Below are positions 10,506-22,500 of a DNA stretch of 64,000 nt, piece after piece; within the stretch, counting starts at the first letter, position 1, and each line of letters begins with the position of its first letter. The DNA is from Chamaecrista fasciculata. Its lineage: Eukaryota > Streptophyta > Magnoliopsida > Fabales > Fabaceae. Made by a program: the position numbers and the translations under genes. The notes beneath the pieces are model-generated. The model was not told where the DNA came from. It did no database searches and worked only from the letters and a program-made list of their open reading frames with translations. The stretch lies in contig QANZ01027638.1 of assembly GCA_003254925.1 (NCBI GenBank), positions 250,304-314,303 on the forward strand. The letters run 5' to 3'.

Positions 10506-13500
10506 ATATGATTTAGTTCTTAGTTCTTAGAGTAAGTGGAAATAAGACAACTGAAGCCTTTGGCGGCACGTCAAGCGATCCGAATCTTCTCACATCCCAA
10601 ATAAGGGATAAAAGAGATGATCATTGATAGGAAAGAAATCAGAGGAATGAGCCTGCAAAAAAAGAAAGCTTTTTCTTTTCCATAGCATAGCATCACCAAG
10701 CCGAAACCATTTCCAGAGAACTTTCTCTAGATGAAGAGGGTAGTCAATTAAGCACACAGTTCTTCTCACAATTTAAAAATGTAAATCTATATCTATTTTT
10801 TGTTTTGGTTTGCACCACCATTCTGAACTCTATTTTTAAGACAGTCTAATATGTTTTATGGTTTAGTTATAGCTTAAAGGGCTCCTCACTCTTCTTACAT
10901 GTGTATTATGTAAAATTCAAACCTGATACCCTTATCACATATTCAAACCTGTAGCCTGTAGGTATATATTATATATATATATATATATATTTCTAACTAC
11001 ATGTATTTGCTCTCAATATGCTTGCATATGCATGCACATCAATACTTTTCTTTTTTCACTTTCGGGCTAAATATAGTTAATATATAATACGAACTTATAA
11101 AATAATTCTGCTTTTACAACCCAAAGTGCCTGTATTTTTAAGCATCTTCTGATATCTATAAATGAAATATAAAATTACATAAAATAAAGAGCTTATGTTT
11201 TAGGAACCTAAGTTGCCTCTTAAGGACTCTAATAGTTAAAGAATAAAGTTCCTTTATGCAAAAAATGTCTTTGGCAATGAAAGCTACCTAGAATAACCTA
11301 AACTAATGTAATGTCTTTTTGGCAAAGGATAAACTCAAAAGGAACCATGAAAAAAGTAACGTGAAAAATGTATGTGAAAGATGTCAAGCAAGAAAGCCAA
11401 CATGAGCAAAAAATATTATTTTTTGCGCAAAGTGGTGGTAGCTGGTGATCAATAGGTGATCTAATTCTTATCATAAAAATTAAAGAATGAAAAGAATAGT
11501 TAGCTGATATAATGTGAGGCAATGAGGCGTGCACTGTGTGTCTTTGACTTGGCTAAAAAATGTCCTCTAGAACAATTCTTTGGTGCTCCAACTCACTAAT
11601 CCATAAAAATTCTCTTTCGTGGTGCATCCTCCTTGAGGCTTACATTAAACAAAATAAATAAATGAATAAACAAAATAAAGCACTATGAGTTCAGGGTTAA
11701 GCTCTATTTCATGGTATAGTGGCAAAAAATTTGAGCTGCGCTTCGTGACAAAAAAAATCTCCACACTATCCAATTTCCATTGCATGGCTAAAAGATGAAC
11801 TAGCTAGTGGAGCATTTTCTTTCTCCTACTCAAACTCTTGCATTCTTTGCTCCCTCATGCCTCTCTTAATATGGGATCTACGTCATATTTAGAAAAAGAA
11901 GAGATAACATAAGACACAAATGATCAGAGAAATTATACAAGTCTATTTCAATTTTCAAATTATAAAGATGTAAATAAGAAAGGGATTTTCCAAATTCAAA
12001 TGGTGGGTCGACCACTTAAAATCTTAGAGCAACAAAATGTGTTCCAACAAGAGAACCTTACACTAGAAGCACAAACGTATTGGCATGAAGCAAGCAAGCA
12101 ATAGCTAATTTGATATGTAAAATTTGTGGGCACAAACAAAAGAGAGAAGAGTGGGTGCGAATTCAGCCACATTAAGCGACAAACATTGAAATTCTATTCC
12201 AAGAATACAGTACAAATTATTGGGGACAAAACAGAAAGAACTAATTCCATAGGACCATAGACTAAGATTAGGACTTGAAACTCTGGTTTTGACCAAGAAA
12301 AAAAGGCTAACAGAACTTCTCATTTCATTAAAAGTCAGATCCAATCCAAGGCATCTTTAATGGCAATTACAGGAGTCCTCATTATTAGGAGAGATTGAAA
12401 GGAATCTCTAAACCAGTCACTCAGTCAGTGCGATCATGAATTATGATCATTCAAGACAATCAAGTGGGTTCTCTGCCCTCTGATGAAAATTTCAGTAAAT
12501 TTCCCATTTCGTTTGTGCTAGATTGATGTTGTAATGCAGGAGTATTAACAAATTTTAAAAGGTTTGGCAGTCTATGGGTATATATATATATATATAAAAA
12601 AAAAAAAAGTTAGGTTAAAGATCCACATACTGTGCAATAAGGAGAGACTAGGTTTTCATTCACACAGAGGCAGCATTTGATTCGCTCGAAAGACTTTAAA
12701 AAGCCAATAGGCATTGAAATTGATGGCGTTGCGATGCACATTGAAAGCAAACGTCACCGTCAGAGGATAAGTTGGTGCTCCAATAATGGCGTCTTTGCCA
12801 TCTGCCCTAAAAAATTAAAAAAAGAAAAAAACAAAAGAGGGGGGGTGGGAAATTATGAAAGCATCTGCATCACCTAAAGGTGGCATCGACACTGACGTAT
12901 CGCAAATTCTGTAGCTGTGAGTCGATAACTCATAAGAAACACTTGAATCAGCCGATGGGTCCACCCACTGAAATTCCTGTGTTTGTGAGACTAACAGTTC
13001 AGGCCACAAGGAAGACGACAAAGATTAGGTTAATGGCTCAATCTCAATCAGTCTCATATTATGATTTATATCTTTCTAGTTTCTACCCAAACAAGGCCCA
13101 TACCTCACCGCCTCAACACTGCCTCATGCTCATGCTTCACTTCGGTCGTATTCAGACGAGAACGAGGACGATGAACAATGGAGAAAAGTTGTTTTTTTAG
13201 TCTTTAAATTTATTTTAATTACAATTTAGTCCTTTGAATATGAGAAATATCTTTTTTAATCTCTAATTATTATTATATATATATAAATTAATTAATTCCC
13301 AGATATTTATGAATAAAAAATAGATTTCTAATATTGAAAGATTAATTTATACTTTTAGAAAAATTTAGGGACAAAAATTTCTCTATAATGATATGTTTGA
13401 TCATACTGAAAATTTGTAGGCAATGACCGAGGCCGGCGATTCAGGAGGAAAAATAGACACAACGAAAATAACAATAAAAACCTTTTCCTTTAAGTGGGGT

Positions 13501-13712
13501 AATCTTTGAAAACTTGTGAAGTTGTTATTGTAACAAAAAGTGTTTTGCAATGTTTTTTTTGGGGTGCAAATGGAAGCATTAAGGGTGATAAAGAAGAAAA
13601 TATCTATTGATCATTCTACTTTATTATCTACGGTTGGCCGAAGGATTGGGATGGACTCCTGAAGAAAATTATGTTTACCTAACTGAATGGACAATGAAAA
13701 TAGTTTGGGTTT

Positions 13713-13730
13713 TTTTTTTTTTTTTCCTAT
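13713..13730 (-). mobile_element. Micro-insertion with 14-bp target duplication
   Basis: AATAGTTTGGGTTT at 13699-13712 is repeated at 13731-13744 around T13-CCTAT (ATAGG plus poly(A) on the minus strand). Confidence 0.6.
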
Positions 13731-13902
13731 AATAGTTTGGGTTTCCATATGATGAGTGTGGACTATCTCGTTGTCGTTTACTTCACAATGAACCATTAAT
13801 GAGTAGTCACCATATATAATAAGAGGAAAAAATGAAGATGTGTAAGAAGCTTGTCATAATTGAACTGATTTTCCAAAAGCTTTAATCCTGGAAGGGCACT
13901 TC

Positions 13903-14767
13903 CAGTGACGGAGCCAGGATCTTCACATAGGGGGGACCAAATTTTTTTCTTATATAAAATAATCAAATTATATATATATATTTAATAAGATATTTGAATA
14001 TTAATAATTAATATAATTATAATTATATTGTAGTAAGTTTTTAAGTATTTTTAATAATAAATAAGTATATTATTAAGTTTATTAAGTATTATTAATATAT
14101 ATATAAATAATACAAATATTTTAAAAGGAATGATATGTTGAGATTTAATAAATAAAAGGCAAAAGTACTCTTTTGGTCTCCAAACTTTACACCAATTGTC
14201 AATTTCATCTTGAAACTTTTTTTTTACTGTTAATTTTGTTCCCAATGTTTCATATTTTGTTTCATTTGATTTTTTGCTCTTGGTTTAGCCAAATATTAAT
14301 TACTAATATGAGATGGAAAATTTTAAAATATATGATATTTTGAAAGTTAATAAATAAAATATTCATAAAAGACTTCGTGAGGTAAATCAAATAGGTAAAA
14401 AACTTTTTGAAAAATTGAAATTTTTAAAAAAGATTAAATAAATTGGATCAAATTGAGAGAAAGTAAATATGGGATGGACCAAAACGTGATTTTAGCTAGA
14501 ATAAAATAAGTAAAGTTTAAAAAAATGAGAGGACGTTTGTAGTAACCTAATAAACATGTAACATAAACAAAATAAGAGGGACCAAATTGAAAAACAATAA
14601 ACACATTAGGGAACAAAAGGTAATTGAAAAACAATAAACACATTAGGGAACAAAAAGTAAAAATAAAACGATTGGAGGTTTGTAGAAAACTTAAAATGTA
14701 AAAAAGGCAAAAGAAACTTAAAATGTAGGCAAAAAACCAAACGGGGGGAGCCCTAGCTCCGTCCCCG
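13903..14767. mobile_element. Non-autonomous hAT-like DNA transposon
   Basis: The left end CAGTGACGGAGCCAGG matches the reverse complement of the right end, CGGGGACGGAGCTAGG, a form common at the ends of plant hAT-like elements. Flanking GGCACTTC (13895-13902) and GGCACGTA (14768-14775) may be a decayed 8-bp target duplication. The roughly 865-bp interior has no transposase. It contains a 37-bp tandem duplication starting at 14586 and 14623, a micro-insertion at 14701-14713, and a 'ggcaaaagtactcttttggt' phrase (14158) that recurs in the CACTA interior. Confidence 0.55.
14701..14713. mobile_element. Micro-insertion with 14-bp target duplication
   Basis: AAACTTAAAATGTA at 14687-14700 is repeated at 14714-14727 around the 13-bp AAAAAGGCAAAAG. 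Orientation is unclear. Confidence 0.45.
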
Positions 14768-15252
14768 GGCACGTATAAATTATGGAATACCTAAAAGTAG
14801 CACATACTGAACTGCCTCATTCCACTAAACGTAAAAGGTAATGATGCAGAACATAACTTGGAAAAACCTGATGCCGCCCACCAAAGAACACCAGTCATTC
14901 AGTCATAGTGGTAAGTGAAATTCATTAACTTCGTACATTCATTCAAATAAAATATGAAGGTCTAACCACCAAAGCAACAGATAATATTACCATATAAATA
15001 TAAACAAAAAGAAAAATATCAAATCAAATGTCAATGTTCCCACCTATAATATATACAAAGATACTAATAATACAAGAATGAAAGAATTCATACTTTTCCT
15101 TTGAAAAGTGGGTGATGGAAAGCAAGTAAGCAACTATTACTGTTGAGATACCCAAGCCCAATTTCAAGAACTCCAGCCACGAGTCACTTGGGTTCTTGTT
15201 TTTTTTTTTTCCCTACTTTTTTCCTTCAATATATTTCTTGTTTTTGTCCATT

Positions 15253-18200
15253 TCAGCTTTTTTCTTTTTTCTTTTTTCCCTTTTCCTTTTCCTTTTCCAT
15301 TTCCTTCAATTCAGCAGATGCAGCTTCAACAGCAGATTTAGCGAAAACGTGCTTCAGGGCACCCCTAGGATTTAAAGCCTGCCGAATCTTTAGGGTAGCC
15401 CATGCAGCCCCCACAGCATGACCAGCAGCATCAAGCCCTTCACTAACTGCCTTAGCAGCTTCTTCTCCATATCTGCGGGACAAATATTCACCAGAATTAC
15501 AGTTTTTTTTTTTTTGAACAAACACCAGAATTACAGTTAACATTGAGGAAAGTGCAATGGCCAATATGGTTAATTAGCGAAGCAGGTGATGAAAATTGCA
15601 CCAAGTAGTATATTTTGAAAACAGAAATTTCATTTTCCACAAGTAATGTGTAAAAGGAATTGAATTATTTGGATGTTTATATCCGCATATCAGGAAGGAG
15701 AGCCAACAAAAGGATTTAACTACCACTTTAAAATCGCCACAAGACAGCACAACCCGATACAGTCTTCAAGTTTTCCTTCTTCTCTAGTGTTTACTTTATT
15801 CATGCGTTTAATAATAATAAGCCAACTCTACCCCCACAAACCTCCACTTTTCAGATACTTGCGCTTGCAATGTGAGTGTAATTGGAATACAATATAATCA
15901 ATATAGGATGGTTGAATTTTCAAGATCCCCAATTTTTTTGGTATACGCTACTATGCACGTTCAAATGTTTTCAAATTCTCATAGAAAACAAAATTCCATA
16001 AAATTGATACCAAGGTGATTAACGTGTAAAATTAACTACTAGTTTAAGAAAGCATATTTATGTAAGCTATCCACAAGCAGCACTGAATGCCCCTGACATC
16101 TTTGTTACTTTCTTCCGAGTAATTTACACTGGATAATGGATCAATTGAATTCACCTGTGATTGACAAAGTCAGTTGTCACAGTGTTAGATGTTGACATGA
16201 CATGTTTTCCAGATACTTCAACCGCGTCGCACACTTTGGCTAGTCACATAGAAAGAAAAAAAACATTTAAAGTTTAGAATTTAACTTTTTTATTGACAGA
16301 TTCAAAAATAGTTTAGACATCAGCAATTTAAACAATTAATAAGGTAGACTATAGTATAAAGTACCCACAAAATCATCGCTAACTGATCTTAAAACTTCAA
16401 ACCCGTTAAAAAAGGGTTCCATACTCACCCAAAACTTCTATACTTGCCCAAAAAGAAATTTTACTGCAGAAGAATCTCCAAGATACACAATTATAGAATA
16501 TTCTTTTCTTTCCCTAAAGAGAGGGTTATCTATTTCTTTTTTACCTCTCTATTGGAAGATATTTGGATAGCACTTAGAAGTTAGAACTCAAGTAAAAAAT
16601 CAGTGACAAGTTATTTAGAAACCACATTAACGTAAGGGATTAAGAGAGCTGACATACCGAATCCATCCAATGATGCAAGCAAAACTTCTCCTGGTATAAG
16701 GCTGATCATTTTCTTTCCTGTTTTCGTATTTGCCATGGAAGTAGCAAACATTCCAGAGACTTTCAAGACCCCTGAAAGGACCCCAATTGCTACTCTCTCT
16801 GTCATTTTAGTCACTTTCTTAACCCTAAAAAAATATCAAGCCAAAGTTGAAAATGTCAATTATATAAAAAGCTCAAATTGATCCAACTATAGCACACTGA
16901 TAAATAACTTCAACAACCAAAAGTAACAAACTCTAACTTCCTTATCTAATAAAATAAAACATTAAATACACAACAAAAAACAACAGGATGCTGAAAATTC
17001 CAAAGTAATTAATTCTTCATAACAACGTAACAACATAACCATAAGCACCAGAAAGAAAAAAAAAAAAAAAACTTCTATTTCAGCAAACTGTTTCAAATCC
17101 ATTTGGTAGCCTCAAAGTAAATAAACATTTCTCTTCCTATGCCATCCAAAAAGTAAATTTACTGGCTTCCTCTGCCTTTTCCTTTCTTTTTTTCCAGCCC
17201 TCTCACAATTGTCACATTTTTCATAGGTTCCATGGCATCAAACCGTGGTAGTACTCAAATCTTCATTTCATTATTAGAAATATTAGTTTGAGATACATGT
17301 TTAAAGGTTCAATCAAAATACTTGAAAAGAATGTTATAAGAACAGACTATTTGTTTAGATTTTTTTCAAGGACATAGTATATATAGCTTAATTATTCTTG
17401 GGCACCAAAAACTAGCATACATCTCGATCAAAACAATATGGCGCGTACCTTTTAATCCGCTTTAAGGTTTCGGGACTAACTTCTGCCTTTTCTCCGGGAC
17501 CCATCCTGTTCTTCATAACCTCATTTCCCACTTTTAACCTCTCCGATGTCACATCGCCACACCATAATATCCCCTTAATGAGTTGTCCAGATCCTTGTGC
17601 AATCAATCTTGCAGCCGTTCCACTATATTCCTCCACATTTGGAGCTATTGTAGTCCAGTATGCAGCGCACGTGTTCTCCATCAATTCCTTCTTTTCTGAG
17701 TTCAAATCCTCAGGCGAAAGTTCCTTAGCAATGGAGGCATCCAAAGCCTCCCCCTTCTTCTTCGCATTTTCAGACACCTTCTGCACGGTGAAGCAACTAT
17801 AATTATTCAAAACCGCATCCAACTCCTCCAACAAATCCTCTTGCCCCTTTGACGCGATGGTCAAACCATAGCTCAACACATTGCTCAGATCATCGCCGCC
17901 TTTACCAATCTCTCCCTCGCCACTCGGATCAGGAAAGTAGAACGAGAAGAAGTAATGCGAGTCGTCAACTTTGACGGTGGCCGTATCCTTAGCTAACGAC
18001 CATTGAATCTGATCGGCGACGCGAGCCAGAACTACGACGGCGTCTTTTCCCTGGCTGAGACGGATGATCGAAAAATCGCCGCAAGCAAGTTCGACGCTGT
18101 ATTGTTTATCAATGAGGTTGAGAACAGCACCGGGAATCCTGAAAAGCACATCACCAGAAGCCAATGGAGCCATGGGAGAGGTACAGAGTTCCTCATCGGG

Positions 18201-18458
18201 AGCCGATGGAGGAACATAGAGAACCTCTTCGGGGTACAATGGAGGCGCAGAGGGCGCATTGGGAGTATAATCGTAAGGAATTAGGTTTTCGTGGAAATCG
18301 GTCGGATCGATTGAGGGGTAAAGATTCGACGATTTAGACGGCGAGGGCGAAGAATTAGGGTTAGGATCTCGAACTGAAGGTGGTGCAGAAGGCTCAGACT
18401 CCGATGGGGATATTTCTGGGTAGATTGAATTTTTATGTTTAGGGTTTATAGAAGCCAT
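15253..18458 (-). CDS. ERD7: Senescence/dehydration-associated protein, ERD7-like (senescence domain)
   Basis: Four exons, 17449-18458, 16658-16824, 16155-16239 and 15253-15472, join to a 493-residue protein; Arabidopsis ERD7 is about 450. The N-terminal 90 residues are rich in Pro and Ser with repeated SAPP/YPSI motifs. A conserved N-terminal core follows (GDVLFRIPGAVLNLIDKQYS, with VELACGDFSIIRLSQG just after it). The C-terminal senescence domain begins around residue 250 and includes MENTCAAYWTTIAPNVEEYS and the glycine-rich stretch ending NTVTTDFVNHRYGEEAAKAV. The tail is very lysine-rich (KEKEKGKKKKEKS). ERD7 proteins are induced by dehydration and cold, bind lipids, and have been linked to membrane remodelling; that is family knowledge. 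A Mutator-like element ends 178 bp upstream of the ATG, and AHK1 lies on the other side, as in Arabidopsis. A micro-insertion sits in the last intron. Confidence 0.93.
15505..15522 (-). mobile_element. Micro-insertion with 16-bp target duplication in an ERD7 intron
   Basis: CACCAGAATTACAGTT at 15489-15504 is repeated exactly at 15523-15538 around a T run followed by GAACAAA (TTTGTTC plus poly(A) on the minus strand). It lies close to the last-exon acceptor (15474-15473). Confidence 0.7.
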
Positions 18459-18635
18459 CGATGAAGAAGGGTTCGTAAGCTCGGATTGATCATTTTGGAA
18501 GTGAAGGGGAATAAGAGAGAGATCGGCAAATCAAGGGACGACACGTGGCGGGATGGGATCGCGGGAAAAGACCCTTCTAACTGCCTCCCAAAGCTTCCCG
18601 CGCGCATACATTAACTTCTTTTTGCTTATTATTTA

Positions 18636-19173
18636 GGTCAAAGGTTCATTTTGGTCCTAAATGTATGCCCTAATGTTCATTTTGGTCCATTATGTTTCAA
18701 AATGTTCAAATTGGTCCTAAATGTTGGTAAAATGATTCATTTTGGTCCTAAATATTGATAAAATATTTCATTTTGGTCCCAAACTATTGAATTTGGTCAT
18801 ATTTCTCTCGTCTCTCATTTCAATTTCAAAGTACTTGTTAAGAGGAACTCGTAACTCTGAATTCGTCGCATTCGAATTTGAAACGAGTGAGATATAATCA
18901 ACTTTACTTGTTTGACCATAAAACGAAAGTTCTACTTTTAGGACCGATTTGACGTCATTTGCTGACGGCCCCAACTAGATATAGAAAGTACTCTTCGATA
19001 ATAATACATAGCTCTAAACTCGTCATGTTTGAACTTGAAACAAGCCATATTCAATAGTTGGGACCAAAATAAAATATTTTGTAAACATTTAGGACCAATT
19101 TGAACATTTTGAAACATAATAGACCAAAATGAACATTAGGGCATACATTTAGGACCAAATTGACCCTTTAACC
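18636..19173. mobile_element. Non-autonomous Mutator-like element with long inverted ends and 9-bp target duplication
   Basis: TATTATTTA flanks the element exactly on both sides (18627-18635 and 19174-19182). The ends GGTCAAAGGTTCATTTTGG and, reversed, GGTTAAAGGGTCAATTTGG open inverted repeats of roughly 90 bp built from 'TTTGGTCCTAAATG' phrases. Nine-base duplications with long inverted ends are the hallmark of Mutator-like elements. Inside are two diverged direct repeats (about 18850-18905 and 19010-19060). No transposase is present. It lies between the start of ERD7 and the 3' end of the mannosidase gene. Confidence 0.85.
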
Positions 19174-19510
19174 TATTATTTATTTATATAATTATTTTTC
19201 TTTTCTTTTTTTTAAATAGTTATTTAGGCGCCATAATTTAGCCAAAATAACGGTTTTTGAATTGTGATGAACAATTAATAATAGCAAATTAGCAATGACA
19301 GAACAATGAGAATAAATTATGTTTGAATATATATCTATAATCTCATACGTAGCCAGTTCAATCCATACCATTATTTTTCATTTTTTCACCATTATTCTTT
19401 TAAATCCATCAAAACCTATTGTCTCAAATCGGAAAAAAATTAGTTGTACTCAAATTGTCCCAGGCGAAAAAAAGAAACTTATAATCTGATCGCATTATAT
19501 GTAGTTGTTG

Positions 19511-22500
19511 TTAAAATTTCAACAAGAAAGTGCGTATTTCCATGGGGCCAAGCTCAACGACGAGATCAGAGATCTTCACGGGGCCTCCCCTTACAGCGTG
19601 AGCTTCTTGGCTTTTGTCTCCTTCAACATTCCAACTCAACTTCTTTATGTCTGACTTGTCTTGATTCGCTGATAGACTCGTCTCTTTCAATTCCTTTATC
19701 TGCAGAATCCAACACCAATCAAACACATCCTAATAATTCACTAATTTTCATTCCACAAACAAACATGGCTTTGTGTTGTATGTGTTTACCTGTTTGTTGG
19801 CAAACAGCTTCTTCAGTTCAACTTTGCTCAGGGCTGAATACTCACCATCTTCACTTGGCTGACCAAATTCACAAAACACAAGATAAAGCTAATGTAACTA
19901 CCAAAAGTGAAGATTTTGCACAGAAATAGAATGCATAGGACAATAAATCCTTGGAGAATTTTTACCTCATAAAGGTGTGCCAATCGGAGAAGAACAGATC
20001 CATCATCCAACTCCTACAAAAATACCAAATTAGAGAAGGGAGAAAATAAAACCATGGGTTTGTGTCAAATTGTATGGTTGTTATACCTGAAGGGTTATCA
20101 AAGCAACATTCTGGGGCAAGCTGTAATTTGGATCGATGACCGTTCCTTTTGTCAAATATGAGGACCTCCAGTTTTCGAAAGTCTGATCAATCAAAGAATA
20201 CTTTTAGCAATTCAAGTATGAAGAATGAATATAGTGAAAATAAGCACATATGTTCAGAACGTTGGAGCCATACATCATGTGAAAAAGCCAGTAGGAAAGG
20301 CGAGTAGATTTCCTGGCCGGTTGTACGGCGCCAGCGTGCACCGGCTCCAAGCTTGTCGATGCTAATGTAATAATTTCCTCTCACCTGATACAACATTTTG
20401 AATAACGTGTTAGGAAATACAAGCTGTTGGTATATATATGTAGCTAGTGAAAAATGGCATGGTTACCGTTAGTCCTTGGCATGTGACATTTATGCAGACT
20501 TGTTCATCAAGTGCTTCGCTTACTCCTCTACCATCATCGTTAAGGATACGCCTAGAGCAGTGAAAAGCAAGAACCAATACATATTCTAAGTGAGACAACA
20601 CAGAACAAGAACTAGGTAGTGAAAAGTAAATATCATTTTTGGTTAACACTGTACCTATGAAGCATTAGTTCCACTTGGCCATCTTGGATGCTAGCTCCTC
20701 CAACAGCACGATCCACTAAGACCGAGAATTCAGTTTTGTCATCCTTCGTATAAATTCCAAGATTGATCTGGAAAGAAAGGAAGAAATAAGTTTTTGTTCA
20801 GTTTTTAGCAACCAAATCAAGATTTTCTAGGTTCATTTTCCCTCTGTTGGTAACATTTTCTTTTTCCATCAAGTTCAAAGTTAAATTAGTAGAGTAAAGA
20901 AATTTACTGGATAGTAGTTTCCTGCTACAGGTTGAGTAACTTGAAGGGGCCAATCTTCCCGGAAGTCACGAACCTGCATATATGAGCATGAGTTTCAGTG
21001 AAATTAATTTAACCATTTTCATAAAGGAAAACATAGTATTTTTATATCAGAGCTACCCGTTTCAGAAAATCTCTTCCATTAGAATCAGTATAAAACTCCT
21101 TGTTTGTGACCATATTTGCCGTCATTCGTGTGATGACCTCCTTTCCAACTTGATCATCGGTAGGAATCGGACCAATCTTTGAAAGATCAAATTGTGTCAG
21201 AAATAATTTATTTGTTACTAAACTAAGAGTGGTCGTTGATAAGCCCAATTTATGTCATGTGAACTTACAGTGTATTCAATTTCAGCATGCTCTTTGTCTT
21301 TGTAAAGTCTAGTAACCTGTAAGCAAATAAAACCATAAGAGAACTATTGGATAAATTAAAAAGACAGAATAATCAATAAGGTAAATTATTGACCTGGTAA
21401 ATCCAAGAATCAAACTGTTGGTGAACCTCATGTACTACTGGTCCACGGATAACCTTGATAGGCACCTGTAAGAAATGTTGCAAGAGTTGTGATTACTTAT
21501 ATTCATATTTGGACAGTGTTACAGAGTGATTAACCTGTAAGGAGATTAATTTCTTAAAAGAAAAGACTTTTACAGTAAGTCATAGCAAATGCAATCATAC
21601 ATCAAAATATCATTGGTGAGTTGAAAAATTGGAAGAAGAGAACTTACTGATCTTGAAACAATATTTGGACGAGACCCAATGGGGCGGAATATGTATGCAC
21701 CAGATGCCTAGAGGAGAAATCATATCAATGGAATTCAACCTTTCACTGTATAAATTCTTTATTAGAATGAGAGATTTGTCTGTGAAGAGACACCACAAAC
21801 CTGATCACTGTCAGTGCTAGAACCATACCAGAGATAGCTTTGTTGTACTGGGACATCAACCTGGTAAAATTTGACAGTTTAAACTTTAAAACATATCTAA
21901 ATTTGAAGCCAATGAAGCATGATAAAAGAAAAGAAAAGTAGTTTCCAAGGTTTAACAGTGAAAGGTGAAAACCATATTTGGAAATTGATAAACAAAAATC
22001 AATTTATGAATTGAGGGTCAGGCTTGAAATTTCAATTCTTGGCACTTTATGTGCTGTATGAACATGCAAAAAAATACTTACTCCAGTTCTGGAATTATAT
22101 ATGCGTTTGAGTTGTCCAGAGGTAGAAGAAAAGGTCAATTTTAGATTTCCTGGTCCTACTTCAATGTTCTCACTAACGTTGCCACTGCCGGATCCGCTTC
22201 TTCTATTTATCATATTCCCTAGCATATGAAATATCATAAATAAGAAACAAAGGAAATGGTCAATGCTTATTTTTATTCCATCTAGATCTTGCATAATTTG
22301 TGCTATTCTCTTTTTTAACCAGATTATAAGAAAATCCAAATATTTATATAGTTTATTTGGTCACAATATTAGAACTTTTTGAGTAATCAGTTCATGAGCT
22401 TCAAAGAGAAATGAAGACAAAGTCAGAAGTTGTACCACCTGAAGCCTTAGAAATGAAATATGTACTCCACCCAAGTGGAGGCACAGAGGCCTGAAAGACA

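Larger units (their letters stand above)
8943..13902. other. Upstream region of AHK1, no gene recognised
   Basis: The first 300 bp are the likely 5' leader of AHK1 and contain an 83-codon open frame starting at 9016 in another frame that overlaps the kinase start. Beyond that I see AT-rich DNA, a (TA)n run near 10964-10990, micro-insertions at 9622-9635, 10490-10505 and 13713-13730, and phrases such as 'tttggtccctgaattt' near 9890-10080 that look like worn transposon ends. Short open frames near 12.7-13.2 kb show no known domain. Confidence 0.5.

Noticed and set aside
12677-13200. Short open frames on both strands as a possible small gene
   Set aside because: No known motif, no consistent splice model and low-complexity flanks.
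18003-18284. 93-codon plus-strand frame
   Set aside because: Antisense to ERD7 exon 1, with no domain.
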